Positions 46,867-58,051 of a stretch of 64,000 nt of DNA are shown piece by piece. The DNA is taken from contig JARZZO010000006.1 of NCBI GenBank assembly GCA_030544215.1, positions 44,554,501-44,618,500 of the forward strand. The letters are read 5' to 3'. The translations under genes were made by a program, and so were the position numbers. The notes under the pieces were generated by a model. It worked only from the letters and a program-made list of their open reading frames with translations. It ran no database searches and was not told the origin of the DNA. The stretch comes from Zantedeschia hybrid cultivar (taxonomy: Eukaryota > Streptophyta > Magnoliopsida > Alismatales > Araceae). Position 1 is the stretch's first letter, and every line of letters begins with the position of its first letter.

Positions 46867-47907
46867 CTACTGACCACTCGGCTCCTGACCTGCCTTATTC
46901 TTCTGAGGACAGTTCCTCGCGAGATGTCCCTTCCTACCACAGCCAAAACAGCTACCAGTGATCAATGGACATATCCGATTGCCATGAAACCTGCCACAAC
47001 GGGGACAACGATCCGCAGTGTCCCGCCTCGCTTCCTGTTGCCAGTTGACCTCCGTCTGCATCTGCTGAACCGAACCATCTTCATCCTCGTCACAAGGTAC
47101 CTCTTGGAACTCGAGCTCAAAGGAACTCGAACCGCCTGACGAAAAGACCGCTGATCTATCCCTGCCTTGCTGCTTCCCTTGCGCTGATTGCTCTGACTCC
47201 TTCGCCATTTGTTGGAATTGAATCTCCACCACTGCCGCGCACCGAACTGCTGACGCCAGATCCTTACAACAATGGGCTGCCACGAATTCCCTCAGATCAT
47301 GCCGAAGTCCATCCACAAATTTCTCCATCCTTCGTTCCTCATGTTCAGATATGTGTGGAGCAAATCATCCCAGAGCTACAAATTTCATCTGATATTCTAG
47401 AACTGTCATACCGTCCTGCACTAATTCCATAAACTCCCTTTCCTTCGCCCTCCGAACGTGCCTCGAAAAGTACTGTCCACCAAACTCTCTCACAAAATCT
47501 TCCCAAGGGATCTCTCTCAAGGACCTATCTGGAAACATCATCCCCTTGATGGTAACCCACCAATCATAAGCATTGTCCTTCAGCAAGTAGGTTGCCAACA
47601 AGGTCTTGTCACTCTCAGCACATTCAAGAACATCAAATGCCTTCTCCACTTCCTTAATCCAATGAGCCGCTGCGTCTGGAACTGGCTGACCCGTGAAAGA
47701 AGGGGGCTTCAACTTCAAGAACCGCTCCATCACCATAGACTGGCCACCTCGGGAATTGGACCCCTCACTTCCATCTCCCTGCTGGTATCTAGACATAGCC
47801 CCAATCATAGCTTCCATGAAACGATCTACATTATGTCCTTCTGCCCTCGAACCACCATCATCCGCTCTCGAACCACGAGCCAACGGAACTCTCCTCTTCA
47901 GTGCCAT
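46867..47907 (-). pseudogene. gag of element B', single premature stop
   Basis: Minus strand ATG at 47907 (MALKRRVPLARGSRAD) and one frame to TAG at 46867: 346 codons, interrupted only by TGA near 47362-47364, which reads as CGA with one C-to-T change. The retrotransposon gag domain is around codons 70-240 (KPPSFTGQPVPDAAAHWIKE, LLATYLLKDNAYDWW), and the zinc knuckle CFGCGRKGHLARNC is near codon 320; a second Cys/His-like CPRCGRFHGNRIC precedes it. Length matches the C gag exactly. It is the only protein-coding sequence in this element. Structural Gag protein would form virus-like particles in the cytoplasm. A single stop suggests recent loss. Confidence 0.9.
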
Positions 47908-48045
47908 CACTACCCCACAACACGCAAATCGAACCAAAACACGTCAAAACCTACCAATCTACACCAGCAACCATCGCCTGTACAGACTCGTACTTATTGT
48001 TGGACTATAATATCTAACTCAGTTTACCACATACTCGACCAGACT

Positions 48046-48059
48046 GAGCTCTGATACCA
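48046..48059 (-). other. Primer binding site of element B'
   Basis: Minus strand TGGTATCAGAGCTC, two bases from the LTR end; exact initiator-Met pattern over the first 12 bases. Confidence 0.88.
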
Positions 48060-48061
48060 TC

Positions 48062-50764
48062 TGTAACGACCCACCATCCTATGACCGGAGACCCGATCAC
48101 TAAATGGATGTCGGCCCATTAACTGCGGGTTCACACCCGGTTCTCACACAACACATCTGGAGGAGTAAGCGCTAAACAAGGCTAAATATAACAATCACAC
48201 GGACTACAAAGATATAACAAGTGCGCAGGAAGGAAGATAACAATGTCCGTATACAGTCCAACAATAATTACATGGTCCAACAAGTACAGGCAGAAGTAAA
48301 GTACAACAACATCGGGGCATACCCCGGAACTGAGATAGCTACTGGCCCGCACACCAAGAAGACACCACACGCCGCCACACGCCGCCACACGCCACGAGGT
48401 CCACACCTGAAACTGCAGGGAGTGAGCCACACCAGAATTGGGATCAGTAGGGATCATCCGATCCCCCGCCTCCCACTCACACACCCACAAGAACAATAAT
48501 ACAGATATATGGCAATTAAACAAAGCAGTAAACACAACTCCCAAACCTGATATGAAACGCGCGCACAAGCAACGTAACAAGTACAGTCTAGTAATCCGCA
48601 GAACCCAACACAAGGTCACGACTCACAACCAAGGTCCACGAAGCGACCAAACCACACTGTCGACTGTCAACAAACGTCGCCTCACAACACTACCACCACT
48701 ACTCACTCCTGTCTGCCCCTACAGTGTTCCGGGGCACTGTAGGGTGAGGCAGTGAGTCAAACTAGGACTAACTGGGACTAGTGAATCACCACTGCCCAGC
48801 TACGTATGCACACAAATAGTCTAGACTACTGTCCTATCGACCGGATTTCATCCACGCTAGGCCTCGGCGCTTCAGGAGGGCCCTGGGGACCGGAGAACCC
48901 CCGTCAAGCCGAAGCTACAGGAACTACCCACAACCCTAACCTCCCGGGCTGCGTCAGGCCAAAGGGCGAAGGGTACCACTCATAACCTTGATCAAAGGTC
49001 ACATCAGGCCCAGTGGCTAAAGGGGTAAAACAACTCCAACAGTACCACAACCAGCTCCACAGCAAGAAACGCGCCGGAAGCTGCCACGACAAACAGGGAA
49101 ACCCCGACCCGCTGAGACCAAACAACAACCCCTCGGATAGCGCACCGGCTACTCCGGCCCGACGGGCTCAAGGTGGTTCTGCTTCCCTCAGCCAAAGGTA
49201 AAACACAACATGTACCACTCCCCCACCGGTACGGCAACAATGCCTCACAGACAGCAAGGCCCTTCCCCATCGGCCCAAGGTGACAAACGTAAACCACAGT
49301 TAATCCGATTTCATATTCGCTTAGGCACACACGCACACATAACATGATTCCATTCACACAGTAAACCTCCGTCTCAACGTACAACTTAAAGCATGCATTT
49401 GAACCATCCAACCGTGAAACATGTGTTAATAACAGGAGTTAAAGCAGTTCTGTCTTGAATCGCGTCGACTGAGGTCGACGCCATTCAAGCCCCTAAAACA
49501 GGTTCATTTAAACCAGATTAATTCCTTAAAACACGTCGACCTGGGTAGCCGCCTGTTTAAAACGCGTCAGAGTCCTCAGACGCCATTCTCACCAGGATTC
49601 CAAAGATGCAGAAGCCTCAGTGGGGGTGATTTCCTGCCTAAAAGGCGTCATGATGGCCCGACGTCCTTCTAAATGGCGTCGTCCATACATGACGTCTTTT
49701 AGCGCCAGAACCCTGTACTACGAAACCTTGAACAGGGAGGTTTCTGCCCAAAAGGCGTCGTACTGCCCCGACGTCCTTATAAAAGGTGTCGAACAGGCAC
49801 GACGCCGTTTAGCGCCAGAAACCTGGTTCCCTGGTTCAACCCGAGGGTTTCTCCCCTAAACCCAAAACACCCCAAAACGCCCAAAACAGAAGGGGAAGAA
49901 AAGGGGAAACCAAACTACCACGACTATCCACATTCCCACGTTCATAAACACGGCCATCCCCATGGGAAAACCCCCTTAACATGCTCATTCTACCCCAAAA
50001 ACACATCATGCCACGCCATGGAAACCATAAGCAAGATAATCACGATCCATGCAAGGTTCGTCCCCCTACCGGTTCTTGAACTCCTCCAAGCTCCGTGCCG
50101 CCGACCCGCCGCACCGCAGACCGCCGTCGGTACCCCCGAGGACGCCGCCGCTCCGTCGGGACGTCGGCCGCCGTCCGGAGAATGGAACGCCGCGAAGGAA
50201 GTGGTGGTGGTAAAGGTGAGAGGAAGGGAGGTGTTGGAGTGATGGAAGAGGAAGAAGAGGAAGGGAAGGGGGGAAAGAGGGCGGAGAGGGCGAAGAGAGA
50301 GAGGGTGGAGGCGAAAATGGGGGAAAGAAGGGGAGGCTCGCGGGGTCAATCAGAAACTTACTAAAACGCGTCGACAAAGATAGACGCCTATCAGCTGACA
50401 GGACGGGCTGTACTGACAGCGTTCTGAAACGCGTCGTCCACCACGGACGCCGTTCAGCTGACATGTCAGGCACCGTACACTGACACCGCAGGGTCGCAGT
50501 CTGAATCGCGTCGTCCATCATGGACGCCGTTTAGACGACGAGACAGGGGCCGTACTCTCGCGGCCCAAAACCCGCCCACGTGGCACACACGTGGCATAAC
50601 AACAATCAGACTTAAATGGCATCCACCCAGCCAGACGCCGTTTGAAAGGCGTCGAGCAGTGCAGACGTCATTCAGTCAGAATTCCCAAGACCCCACAGGG
50701 TCCAAACCAGGGGATCCGTCCCGAATCCGACCCGAATACTGAACCCGAAACCTCAGTCCTTACA
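48062..50764 (-). repeat. 5' LTR of element B'
   Basis: 2703 bases, mate of 43776-46476. It has an extra repeat of the phrase cgccacacgc near 48372 relative to the mate, and a 12-base gap near 48282 (attaaataagta missing). Confidence 0.9.
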
Positions 50765-50769
50765 AAAAT
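50765..50769. repeat. Target site duplication aaaat, right copy (element B')
   Basis: Matches 43771-43775. Confidence 0.9.
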
Positions 50770-50845
50770 GACTAGAGTCTATCCAAAGCAAGTCCGAGTG
50801 CGTAGGAGAGCCCTTTGAAGGCCAAAACATCTTGAAATCACTTCT

Positions 50846-50853
50846 TATAAATA
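50846..50853 (+). promoter_or_regulatory. Candidate TATA box in the A' LTR
   Basis: TATAAATA in cttcTTATAAATATAA, at the place corresponding to 16547-16554 of element A. Confidence 0.5.
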
Positions 50854-52051
50854 TAATACTCTTTGGACCTTCAAAAAAGTTTGACCATTGAAGGATTGGA
50901 GTTCTCTCTTAAGGTGTTTGAAGGCTCTCCTGGAGGAAAACGTGGGAAAGCTTTGGAGCTTGATATTCTTCATCCTCTTCTTCCTTTGAAGCCTATTGAA
51001 GACCAAGGCTATGGAGGGGCCAACCAACCTTGCTTCTCCTTTCTAGTTTCTTTCTAGTTTTCATTAATTTCATCTAGTTTAGATCACTATTTTTCTTAGT
51101 TTTTTATCACATCACATTCATCATACACATACTCACTACGTATTTCCATACCTACATGGGATAGGGGTTTAAAAGACTAAAGCGAGTTCTTCTTGTTTAG
51201 TTGCATGTTAGATTTGATAGTTAAAATAGATACTACACTACTCAAAGTTTTAACCATCTTCTTTTACTTGTTTGTTTGATTTAGTGCAAGGTTTGAAGGC
51301 TTTGAAGAGCTTGAAAAGAGAAGGAGAAAACAACCCAAAAATAAGAGTAAAGAACAAAGAGGCACTTCTTTTTCAGCCGGCCGAAGAAGAGGAACAAAAA
51401 GAACCCAATCTCTCCAAATCACAAGGTTAGTAAGCGATCAACTTTTTCCTTTGAAGCCCTCGGTTTTCGACGATCACACTAGTTTTAAAGTTAATTTATT
51501 CACCATATGAACACTTGATATCATGATAACACACACTATTTGAGTACTACATTTGCGTACCTCTCTCTCATGTAGTTCTACCTCTCTCTCTCTTGTACTC
51601 GCCATAAGGCCTTCTTCTCCTTATATGTAAATTTTGAATTTGTTGTAATATGATCGAGGCAACCGAGGAAGGAGCGAAGACTATCCACAGCTACAACTAG
51701 GAAGGCGATTCGATGAAGATCTTTTGCCTATGTGTTTGCAGGACTATCTAATATAATTGTTATGTTAGATTGTGTGTGCGTTTGACTATTGGTTCTAGTC
51801 AAACCCACTGTGCTATCCATGAACACACTAGACATGTATGAGATGCATTCTTTTATTTTTGAGATGAATCAAAGTAGGTATAGTATTTAATAAATATATA
51901 TGATATATTTATATACTATCACCTTGGAGAGACCAAGATAGAAGTTATCTGAAAACCCTCGCTAAATTCTAAGCCGTAACGTGAGTAGTTAAGAACTTAT
52001 CTCGTGGTCCTCTATCGTTACAGTCATAGGATTCAAATTACCTTAGGTAGG

Positions 52052-52357
52052 TTTGCTGTGCTATCCACATGGCCTGTCTAATTATAAGGAGAAATTATGG
52101 CTATGGCATAAGATGCCTATTGATTGTGGTAGAGGAACCATGTAGTCTTGTTGTGCTATCTACAAGGATTGCATGCAAATCTATGCTCGTCTGGTAATGA
52201 TAGTAATGCTTAGACCATAGTTAATGGTTTGTTGTTCTATCTACAAGGCCATTAAATCTCTGAGGACTAAAGCTGTGGTCGGATATTGTAAGGAGTTGCA
52301 AGTCCTATGAGATAAGTACTATTTGATTGTATTATAGTGTGTTATGCTATCCACAAG
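52052..52357 (+). repeat. Four hairpin motifs in the B2 leader
   Basis: Variants of TTTGTTGTGCTATCCACAAG at 52052-52071, 52147-52166, 52228-52247 and 52338-52357. The CTATC loop is present in all four. Stem changes occur in several copies. The leader (51552-52551) otherwise shows no coding signal. Confidence 0.8.
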
Positions 52358-52551
52358 GATGTACTACAAGTCATTGACTTTCTGATCCCTACTAGGAGAC
52401 TGTCGGCATCTCCCGTTCTGTATATTCGAGGGTTATACAGTCCATCGAAAGTCAATCGGAGTTAAAACTTGATTAAAAGACCATTTCTTGTTTTAAATTT
52501 AATAATTGAACATCTACTAAATGAATTTTATTCATCTCATGTAGGGAAATA

Positions 52552-53627
52552 ATGTCTCGAATAACCCACTCTGTGGAATACTTGATGCCAATCTTTTGAC
52601 AGACCTAAACTACTCAGATTGGCTCAGAAACCTAAAGAATGTCTTCAGATCTAAGCTCATTGCCTTTGTCCTTGGAGACGATCATCCTATTGAACCGGTA
52701 TTAGATGCCCCTGAGGCAGAGATGAACGCATATGATCAATGGAAGAGGAAGAGGTTAGAAGCTATTGGGATTAATTTGCCTAATGAGATGCATAATGACG
52801 TCGCACTTTCCTCACTCCATGAATCATATGCACCGTTCATTATTGATTTCAACATGAACAAGTCACATACATCATTGGCTGCTGAGAAAAGGTAAAAGCA
52901 AGAAGCTGTACAAGCCAAAGTCTGTGTCTAACAAGGACAATATCAAAGGAGTAGTAAAGGGTGACTGCTTCTACTGCAAGCAGGATGGTCAATGGAAGAG
53001 GAACTGAAAGGAGTTCCTCAACGATAAAGCTTATGGAAAGGTGAAGTTGTAAGAAGCTTCAGATATCTATATGATATATATTAACTTGTTAGTTAGAGAT
53101 TCCACGTCTTGAGTATTAGATATTGGATGTGCTTCTCATATCTACTACGATGTGCAGATGTTGACAAGTAAGCGGAAGCTGAGAAAAGGCGAGGTGGAAC
53201 TGAGGGTAGGAAACAGCGCAAAAGTTGCGGCGGTTGTTGTAGGGACAACAAACCTCAGACTTCCATCGGGAGACGTCTTATCATTGGAAGATTGCTATTA
53301 TGTTCCTAGTATAATAAAGAACAAACATATTAATATCTTGTTTGGACAAGATATGATATAGGTTGACTATTGAGAATAAAAGTTGTTCGATTTATTGTGA
53401 TAATAAATCAATAGTTTCGGCACCTTTAGTCAACGGTCTATATCTTTTAGATGTTTCTTATTACAATCTTCACATTGATAATGCTCTTAAGAATAGTAAG
53501 AATTGTGTGAACCAAGCCTACATGTGGCATTGTAGACTTAGACACATTAGTGAAAGTAGGCTGCAAAAGTTGCACAAATATGGATATTTGAATGCATTCG
53601 ATCATGAGTCGTTTGCGACATGTGTCA
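52552..53627 (+). pseudogene. gag, protease and pre-integrase region of Copia B2
   Basis: ATG 52552 corresponds to the B1 start, but a one-base loss within eight bases shifts the frame. The main gag frame is 52596-52895 (DLNYSDWLRNLKNVF..., LPNEMHNDVALSSLHESYAPF), ending in TAA. The zinc knuckle CFYCKQDGQWKRN has lost its last cysteine context to TGA, and the protease site reads LDIGCASHI where DTG is expected, so catalysis would fail. The GAG-pre-integrase part 53152-53627 is interrupted by TAG at about 53360 with a frame change. The sequence then jumps from FATC (equivalent to 22190 in B1) to RT sequence equivalent to 23640. Confidence 0.82.
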
Positions 53628-54738
53628 TGCTTTATGGGAGCTACAACATAAGATTTGACGAAGTTGTCAAGTCTTGTGACTTCATTAAGAATGAAGATGA
53701 GCTTTGTGTGTACAAGAAGACCAGTGGGAGTGCAGTCACCTTCTTAGTTTTTTACGTAGATGACATACTACTCATTGGGAATGATGTAGCTATGATGTCA
53801 TCAGTAAAGATCTCGCTGTCGAAAAACTTTTTCATGAAGAATTTGGGAGAAGCATCCTACGTATTGGGAATACGGATCTATAGAGATAGATCAAAGAGGA
53901 TGCTCGGAATGACCCAATCTATGTACATAGATAACATTGTCAAAAGGTTTCGCATGAAATATTCCAAAAGACGTCTCATATCGATGAGACATGGAATTTA
54001 TCTTTCAAAGGAGCAGTTTCCTAAGAGTCCTGATGAGAGGGCATTCATGGATAGAGTATCCTATGCCTCTGCCATATGATCTATCATATATGTCATGCTA
54101 TGTACATGGCCTGATGTGTTATATACTTTAAGTGTTGCAAGTAGATCTCAGGCTGATCCAAGCAAAGAACACTGGAAGGCAGTGAAATGCATCCTTAAGT
54201 ACTTGAGAATAACTAAGGATATGTTTCTTGTTTATGAGGAGGCGACTTGAAACTGTGAGGCTTCACTGACTCGAGTTTCTAGTCAGATCCAGATGATAGC
54301 AAGTCTACATCTGAATTTGTGTTTAATTTGAGCGGAGGCGCAGTGTGCTGGAAGAGTTCCAAGCAAGAAACCACTATAGATTCAACGACGGAAGCTGAGA
54401 ACATCGCTGCAGCTGAAGCTATCAAGGAAGCAGTGTGGTTGAAGAAATTCATCACCGACCTCGGCGTGGTTCCCAGCATCTCTGATCCTGTTCTGCTACT
54501 GTGCGACAATAATGGAGCCATTGCACAAGTGAAAGAGCCGCGATCTCATCAAAAATCGAAGCATATTATAAGGCACTTTCATGTTATCAGAGAAATTATT
54601 TCCAGAGGAGATGTAGTGGTGGAAAGAGCTCCATTCATCGACAATGTAGCAGATCCACTGATAAAGCCACTGTCTCAAATTGTGTTTGAGCATCACTTAG
54701 AGTCTATAGGTTTATTGTATAAAGATGATTGGCTTTAG
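53628..54738 (+). pseudogene. 3' half of RT and RNase H of Copia B2
   Basis: The frame 53363-54079 passes over the deletion join into NIRFDEVVKSCDFIKNEDEL and the catalytic YVDDILLIGND (near 53757), then stops at TGA 54077. A damaged stretch with frame changes runs to 54300. RNase H follows open at 54319-54738 (TTEAENIAAAEAIKEAVW, LLCDNNGAIAQVKEPRSHQK), ending at the TAG before the purine tract. The N-terminal RT with its first catalytic aspartate is missing. Confidence 0.85.
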
Positions 54739-54752
54739 TCCAAGTGAGAGAT

Positions 54753-54796
54753 TGTTAGTCTTAGGTGGCCTACAAGCCAATCTGACTATGTAAATC
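54753..54796 (+). repeat. 3' LTR of Copia B2, first 44 bases
   Basis: tgttagtcttaggtggcc... as in B1 at 24750, continuing at 57126 after the inserted solo LTR. Confidence 0.85.
54792..54796. repeat. Target site duplication aaatc, left copy (solo LTR)
   Basis: Matches 57121-57125. Confidence 0.9.
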
Positions 54797-57120
54797 TGTA
54801 ACGACCAGCCACCCTATAATCGGGGATCCGATTACTAAATGGGTACCGAATCATTAATTTGGAACCAAACCAGGATCTAAGTAAGTCTGGGAAATAAACT
54901 AAGCTAAACATTCACATCGCATTGGATTGAAAGGAAAAATGCAGGAATTAAAAGTTATTACAATGCGACTCGATACAGCAAATAATTACATACTCCAACA
55001 GAAAAGAAATAATTATACATACAGGCCAGAAATAAAATAACAACTACGTCGGGGCATACCCCGGAACAACAGCTGACGGCACTCAACACACAACCGCACT
55101 CCCCTCGCTAGGTCTGCCGGGAGTCCTCACCTGAAAACCGCAGGGGTGAGTCTCAAAGGAAAGACTCAGTAGGGATCATTCGATCCCCACTGCCCACGCA
55201 CACACCCACAAGTGTAAAATACAGCTGAAGGTAAAGTAACAAGCACAGTGGTAATTACTATACCTAAATCTCGATGTGAATCACATGCAGTCGAAATGTA
55301 TTAAACATGCATATTTCTAAACTAGTCTACAAGGGAACCCACAACCGACGTCTCGATAGAACACGCCAACCACACAAACGAAGGTGGGGAAAACACCGAC
55401 CCGCTGAGACCAAACAGTAACCCCTCGGATAGCACTCTATCTACTCCGGCCCAACTGGCTCAGGTGGTTACTCCTTCCCTCAGCATGAGTGACACTCCGA
55501 AAGTACCACACCCACACCGGTACTAGCTGACCCCGGGGTTCACCAGGTGACCCTCTCTCACTAGGCGTCACCCCGCCCACGTCCCCACCGGCGCTGTGCT
55601 CCACCCACACCCGCACAGGGTGATAAAGTGCTACAACTGTCACTCCAGGTCCACAGTAACACAAAACCCGGCACAGTGCGATCCGGTCACGTGAAAAGTC
55701 CGCGGTCGCATGACACACAACGTAGTGCCATCCGATCATGAAGAATCCATCTTCATCGAGCATACTAAAAGCATGCATTAACCAACTATCTAACAGTGTA
55801 AACACATTTTACTGGCATGGATTAGTGTAGTTCTGTCTTGAATCGCGTCGCCCAAGGCCGATGCCATTCAAGCACCCTATACTGGTTCATGAAATACCGG
55901 CCTCAGAATCTGGCCTAAAAGGCGTCGACACCAGAGGTCGCCTTTTAAAAGGCGTCAACATCCTCAGACGCCAATAACACAGAAGTCCAGAATTCGCAGA
56001 AAACGTTAATCTGGGGATTTCTGCCTTAAAAGGCGTCATGGTGACCCGACGCTATTACAAATAGCGTCGCTAACACATGACGTCTTTCAGTCCCAGAATC
56101 CCTGAACTGACAGAGCCTAAGTGGAACGATTCCTGCCTAAAAGGCATCATGATGGCCCGACGCCCTTCTAAAAAGCGTCGCCCATGCACGACGTCTTTTA
56201 ACGCCAGGAGCCAGGTTCTGTCTCGAGCCCGAGGGCTCCCTTATCACCCCCAAAAACCCCAAAATCGCCCAAAAACAGAGGAGAAAGAGAGGCAAAACCA
56301 AACCATCATAAACCCACATGCATAGAGACCCTCATTCCCATCAAGATGAACCCCTAACATGCTTGTTCTACGCCAAAACCATAAATCCAAAGCATGCTTC
56401 AAGCGGGAGAACATGGTTTTAACATAGAATACTATGGGAATCGTCACCCTACCAGTTACTTGAACTCCTCCAAGCTCCAAGCCGTCCACCCGTCTCGCCC
56501 CACGCCGCCGCCGGTACCGCCGATGTCGTCCTTAGTCCATCGGGACGTCGGCCGCCGTCCGGAGAGTAAACGCCGCGGAGGAAGTGGAGGGGGTAGTGGT
56601 GGGAGCTAGGTGGGTGATGGAGTGGAGGGAAAGGCGAAGTGGTGGGAGGAAAAGAGGGAGGAGAAGGGGCGTCGCCGGAGGGGAGGAGAGAAAGAGAGAA
56701 GGAAGAAATGAGGGAAAGAAGGAGGGCTCGCTGGGTTAACCAGAGACTGGCTAAAACGCGTCGATATGGACGGACGCCTATCAGATGACGTGACGGCCGC
56801 TCTGACAGGAGTCTGAAACGCGTCGTTCCATCAAGACGCCGTTCAGGAGACATGTCAGGGCCGTACTCTGACAACCCAGAGTCGCAGTCTGAAAGGCGTC
56901 GACCCTCGCGGACGCCGTTCAGACGAAACGACAGGGCCGTGCTCTCGCGGCCCAAAGCCAGCCCACGTGGCACAACCTAAAATGCGTCTTCAACGGTGGA
57001 CGCCGTTCAAAACGTGTCTCGTGGTCTTGACGCGAAACGTCACAGAGCCTCATCCCCCACTAGCGCCAGAACTACATGGTCCGACTCCAAAAACCGGATC
57101 CGAAAGTCTCAATCCTTACA
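54797..57120 (-). repeat. Solo Gypsy LTR in the B2 3' LTR
   Basis: 2324 bases, minus strand tgtaaggattgagac... to gggtggctggtcgttaca. No internal sequence, perfect aaatc on both sides, flanked by one continuous Copia LTR. It resembles the C LTRs (Copia-free family) and carries about ten quasi-palindromes, for example 55839-55870. Confidence 0.9.
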
Positions 57121-57125
57121 AAATC
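57121..57125. repeat. Target site duplication aaatc, right copy (solo LTR)
   Basis: Matches 54792-54796. Confidence 0.9.
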
Positions 57126-58051
57126 TCATTCATTTATTAATAAAATGGAAATATTTCATTATTCCATTATGTATAATTCGTTTTAATTATCGTCTCATAA
57201 TGAAATCCGTGAATATGTGCAACAGTGATCATATTATGATGAGATCATACTAATGAGACTGATCATTTATACACACATATTCTTAATTGTTCTTAGTCGG
57301 AGAATATCCGAGAAGGACATCGGATATCCGGTTAGACTAGTACAGATTACTCCTGCTCATACGATGCGGGTGACTGATCTCATAGTCACTTGTGTGGAGA
57401 CACTAAGGCAATATCTGTAAGTGCTCATTAGAGAATGAGTTCACTGAATTGATCCGATTGAATCACTAGATGGTATAGTACCTCACTGTCAACCAACTTG
57501 ATTCTATTATCGCAGTTGCATGGATGGTCCTCGGACCTGAGACACCAACGACACCTTGACGGTGGACTTCTGTACTTTGACCTTAGTTTACAGATCTCTA
57601 TTCACGGGATTCTAAACAGCCAAGGATCAGGTGTAGCGGAACACCGTCGAAGGGAATTGAGTGTCAATAAGGAATCATTCGCTCTCGGTACTTAGAGAGA
57701 GAATACTTTAGGAAGGATGTGCAAGAGTCTATGGTTAGGGCGAACGATAATATCGGGAAAGAAGTTTTCTGATATTATACAGTAGCATCCGATCCAAGAG
57801 AGTCGATCGGTTAGGGTTTGACGGTACATCATACCCTGAGTTAACTCGAGAGCATTGTACGAATGAAGCATTAAATCCATGCGGTAACTGTCAGCGGAAA
57901 GGTTCCAAGGGTGGGTTGCTTAACCCTAATACCTTCCGGGTTCACGTGGTGTTGCTTGGCACCCAACGTGATCGGAGGCCCGACCAAATTTAATGTGCGA
58001 CATTGATTCGGTTGATTGATTAATTAATATAAGTTATTAATTGATTAATTG
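57126..58051 (+). repeat. 3' LTR of Copia B2, continuation
   Basis: Aligns with 24795-25704 of the B1 LTR and is cut by K at ttattaattgattaattg. The last five bases aattg (58047-58051) should be the left TSD of K. Confidence 0.82.

Larger units (their letters stand above)
43776..50764 (-). mobile_element. Element B': gag-only Gypsy element with 2.7-kb LTRs (TR-GAG-like)
   Basis: Minus strand: 5' LTR 48062-50764, Met-tRNA primer site, gag, short spacer, purine tract, 3' LTR 43776-46476. The interior is 1585 bases and contains no protease, RT or integrase. The LTRs differ little by eye, mostly by transitions, so insertion was fairly recent. Non-autonomous elements with only gag are known in plants as TR-GAG. 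They would need Pol from a relative such as G1 or K (inference). Confidence 0.9.
43262..51551 (+). mobile_element. Tat element A': 3' LTR, split by element B'
   Basis: 43262-43770 and 50770-51551 together align with the LTR of element A (15783-17065) from TGTAGACACGCTAATTTTGAC to TTTGAGTACTACA. Without B' and one TSD copy the LTR is about 1296 bases. The body of A' to the left is not recognised with certainty; no gag, protease or RT in plus orientation is seen between 36813 and 43246. The right flank is Copia B2 leader, so A' had inserted into B2 (expected TSD tttgc). Confidence 0.8.
51552..58051 (+). mobile_element. Copia element B2, truncated at both ends and internally deleted
   Basis: Starts within the family leader (homologous to B1 from about 20310) because A' cut it. 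It has a decayed gag and protease, lacks integrase and the first part of RT, keeps the rest of RT and RNase H, and its 3' LTR is split by a solo Gypsy LTR and cut by K. Same family as B1, but more diverged in frame. Confidence 0.85.

Noticed and set aside
43262..51551. Reading the A' LTR as a solo LTR
   Set aside because: A purine tract precedes it directly and the bases on its two sides (gcagc and tttgc) do not match.
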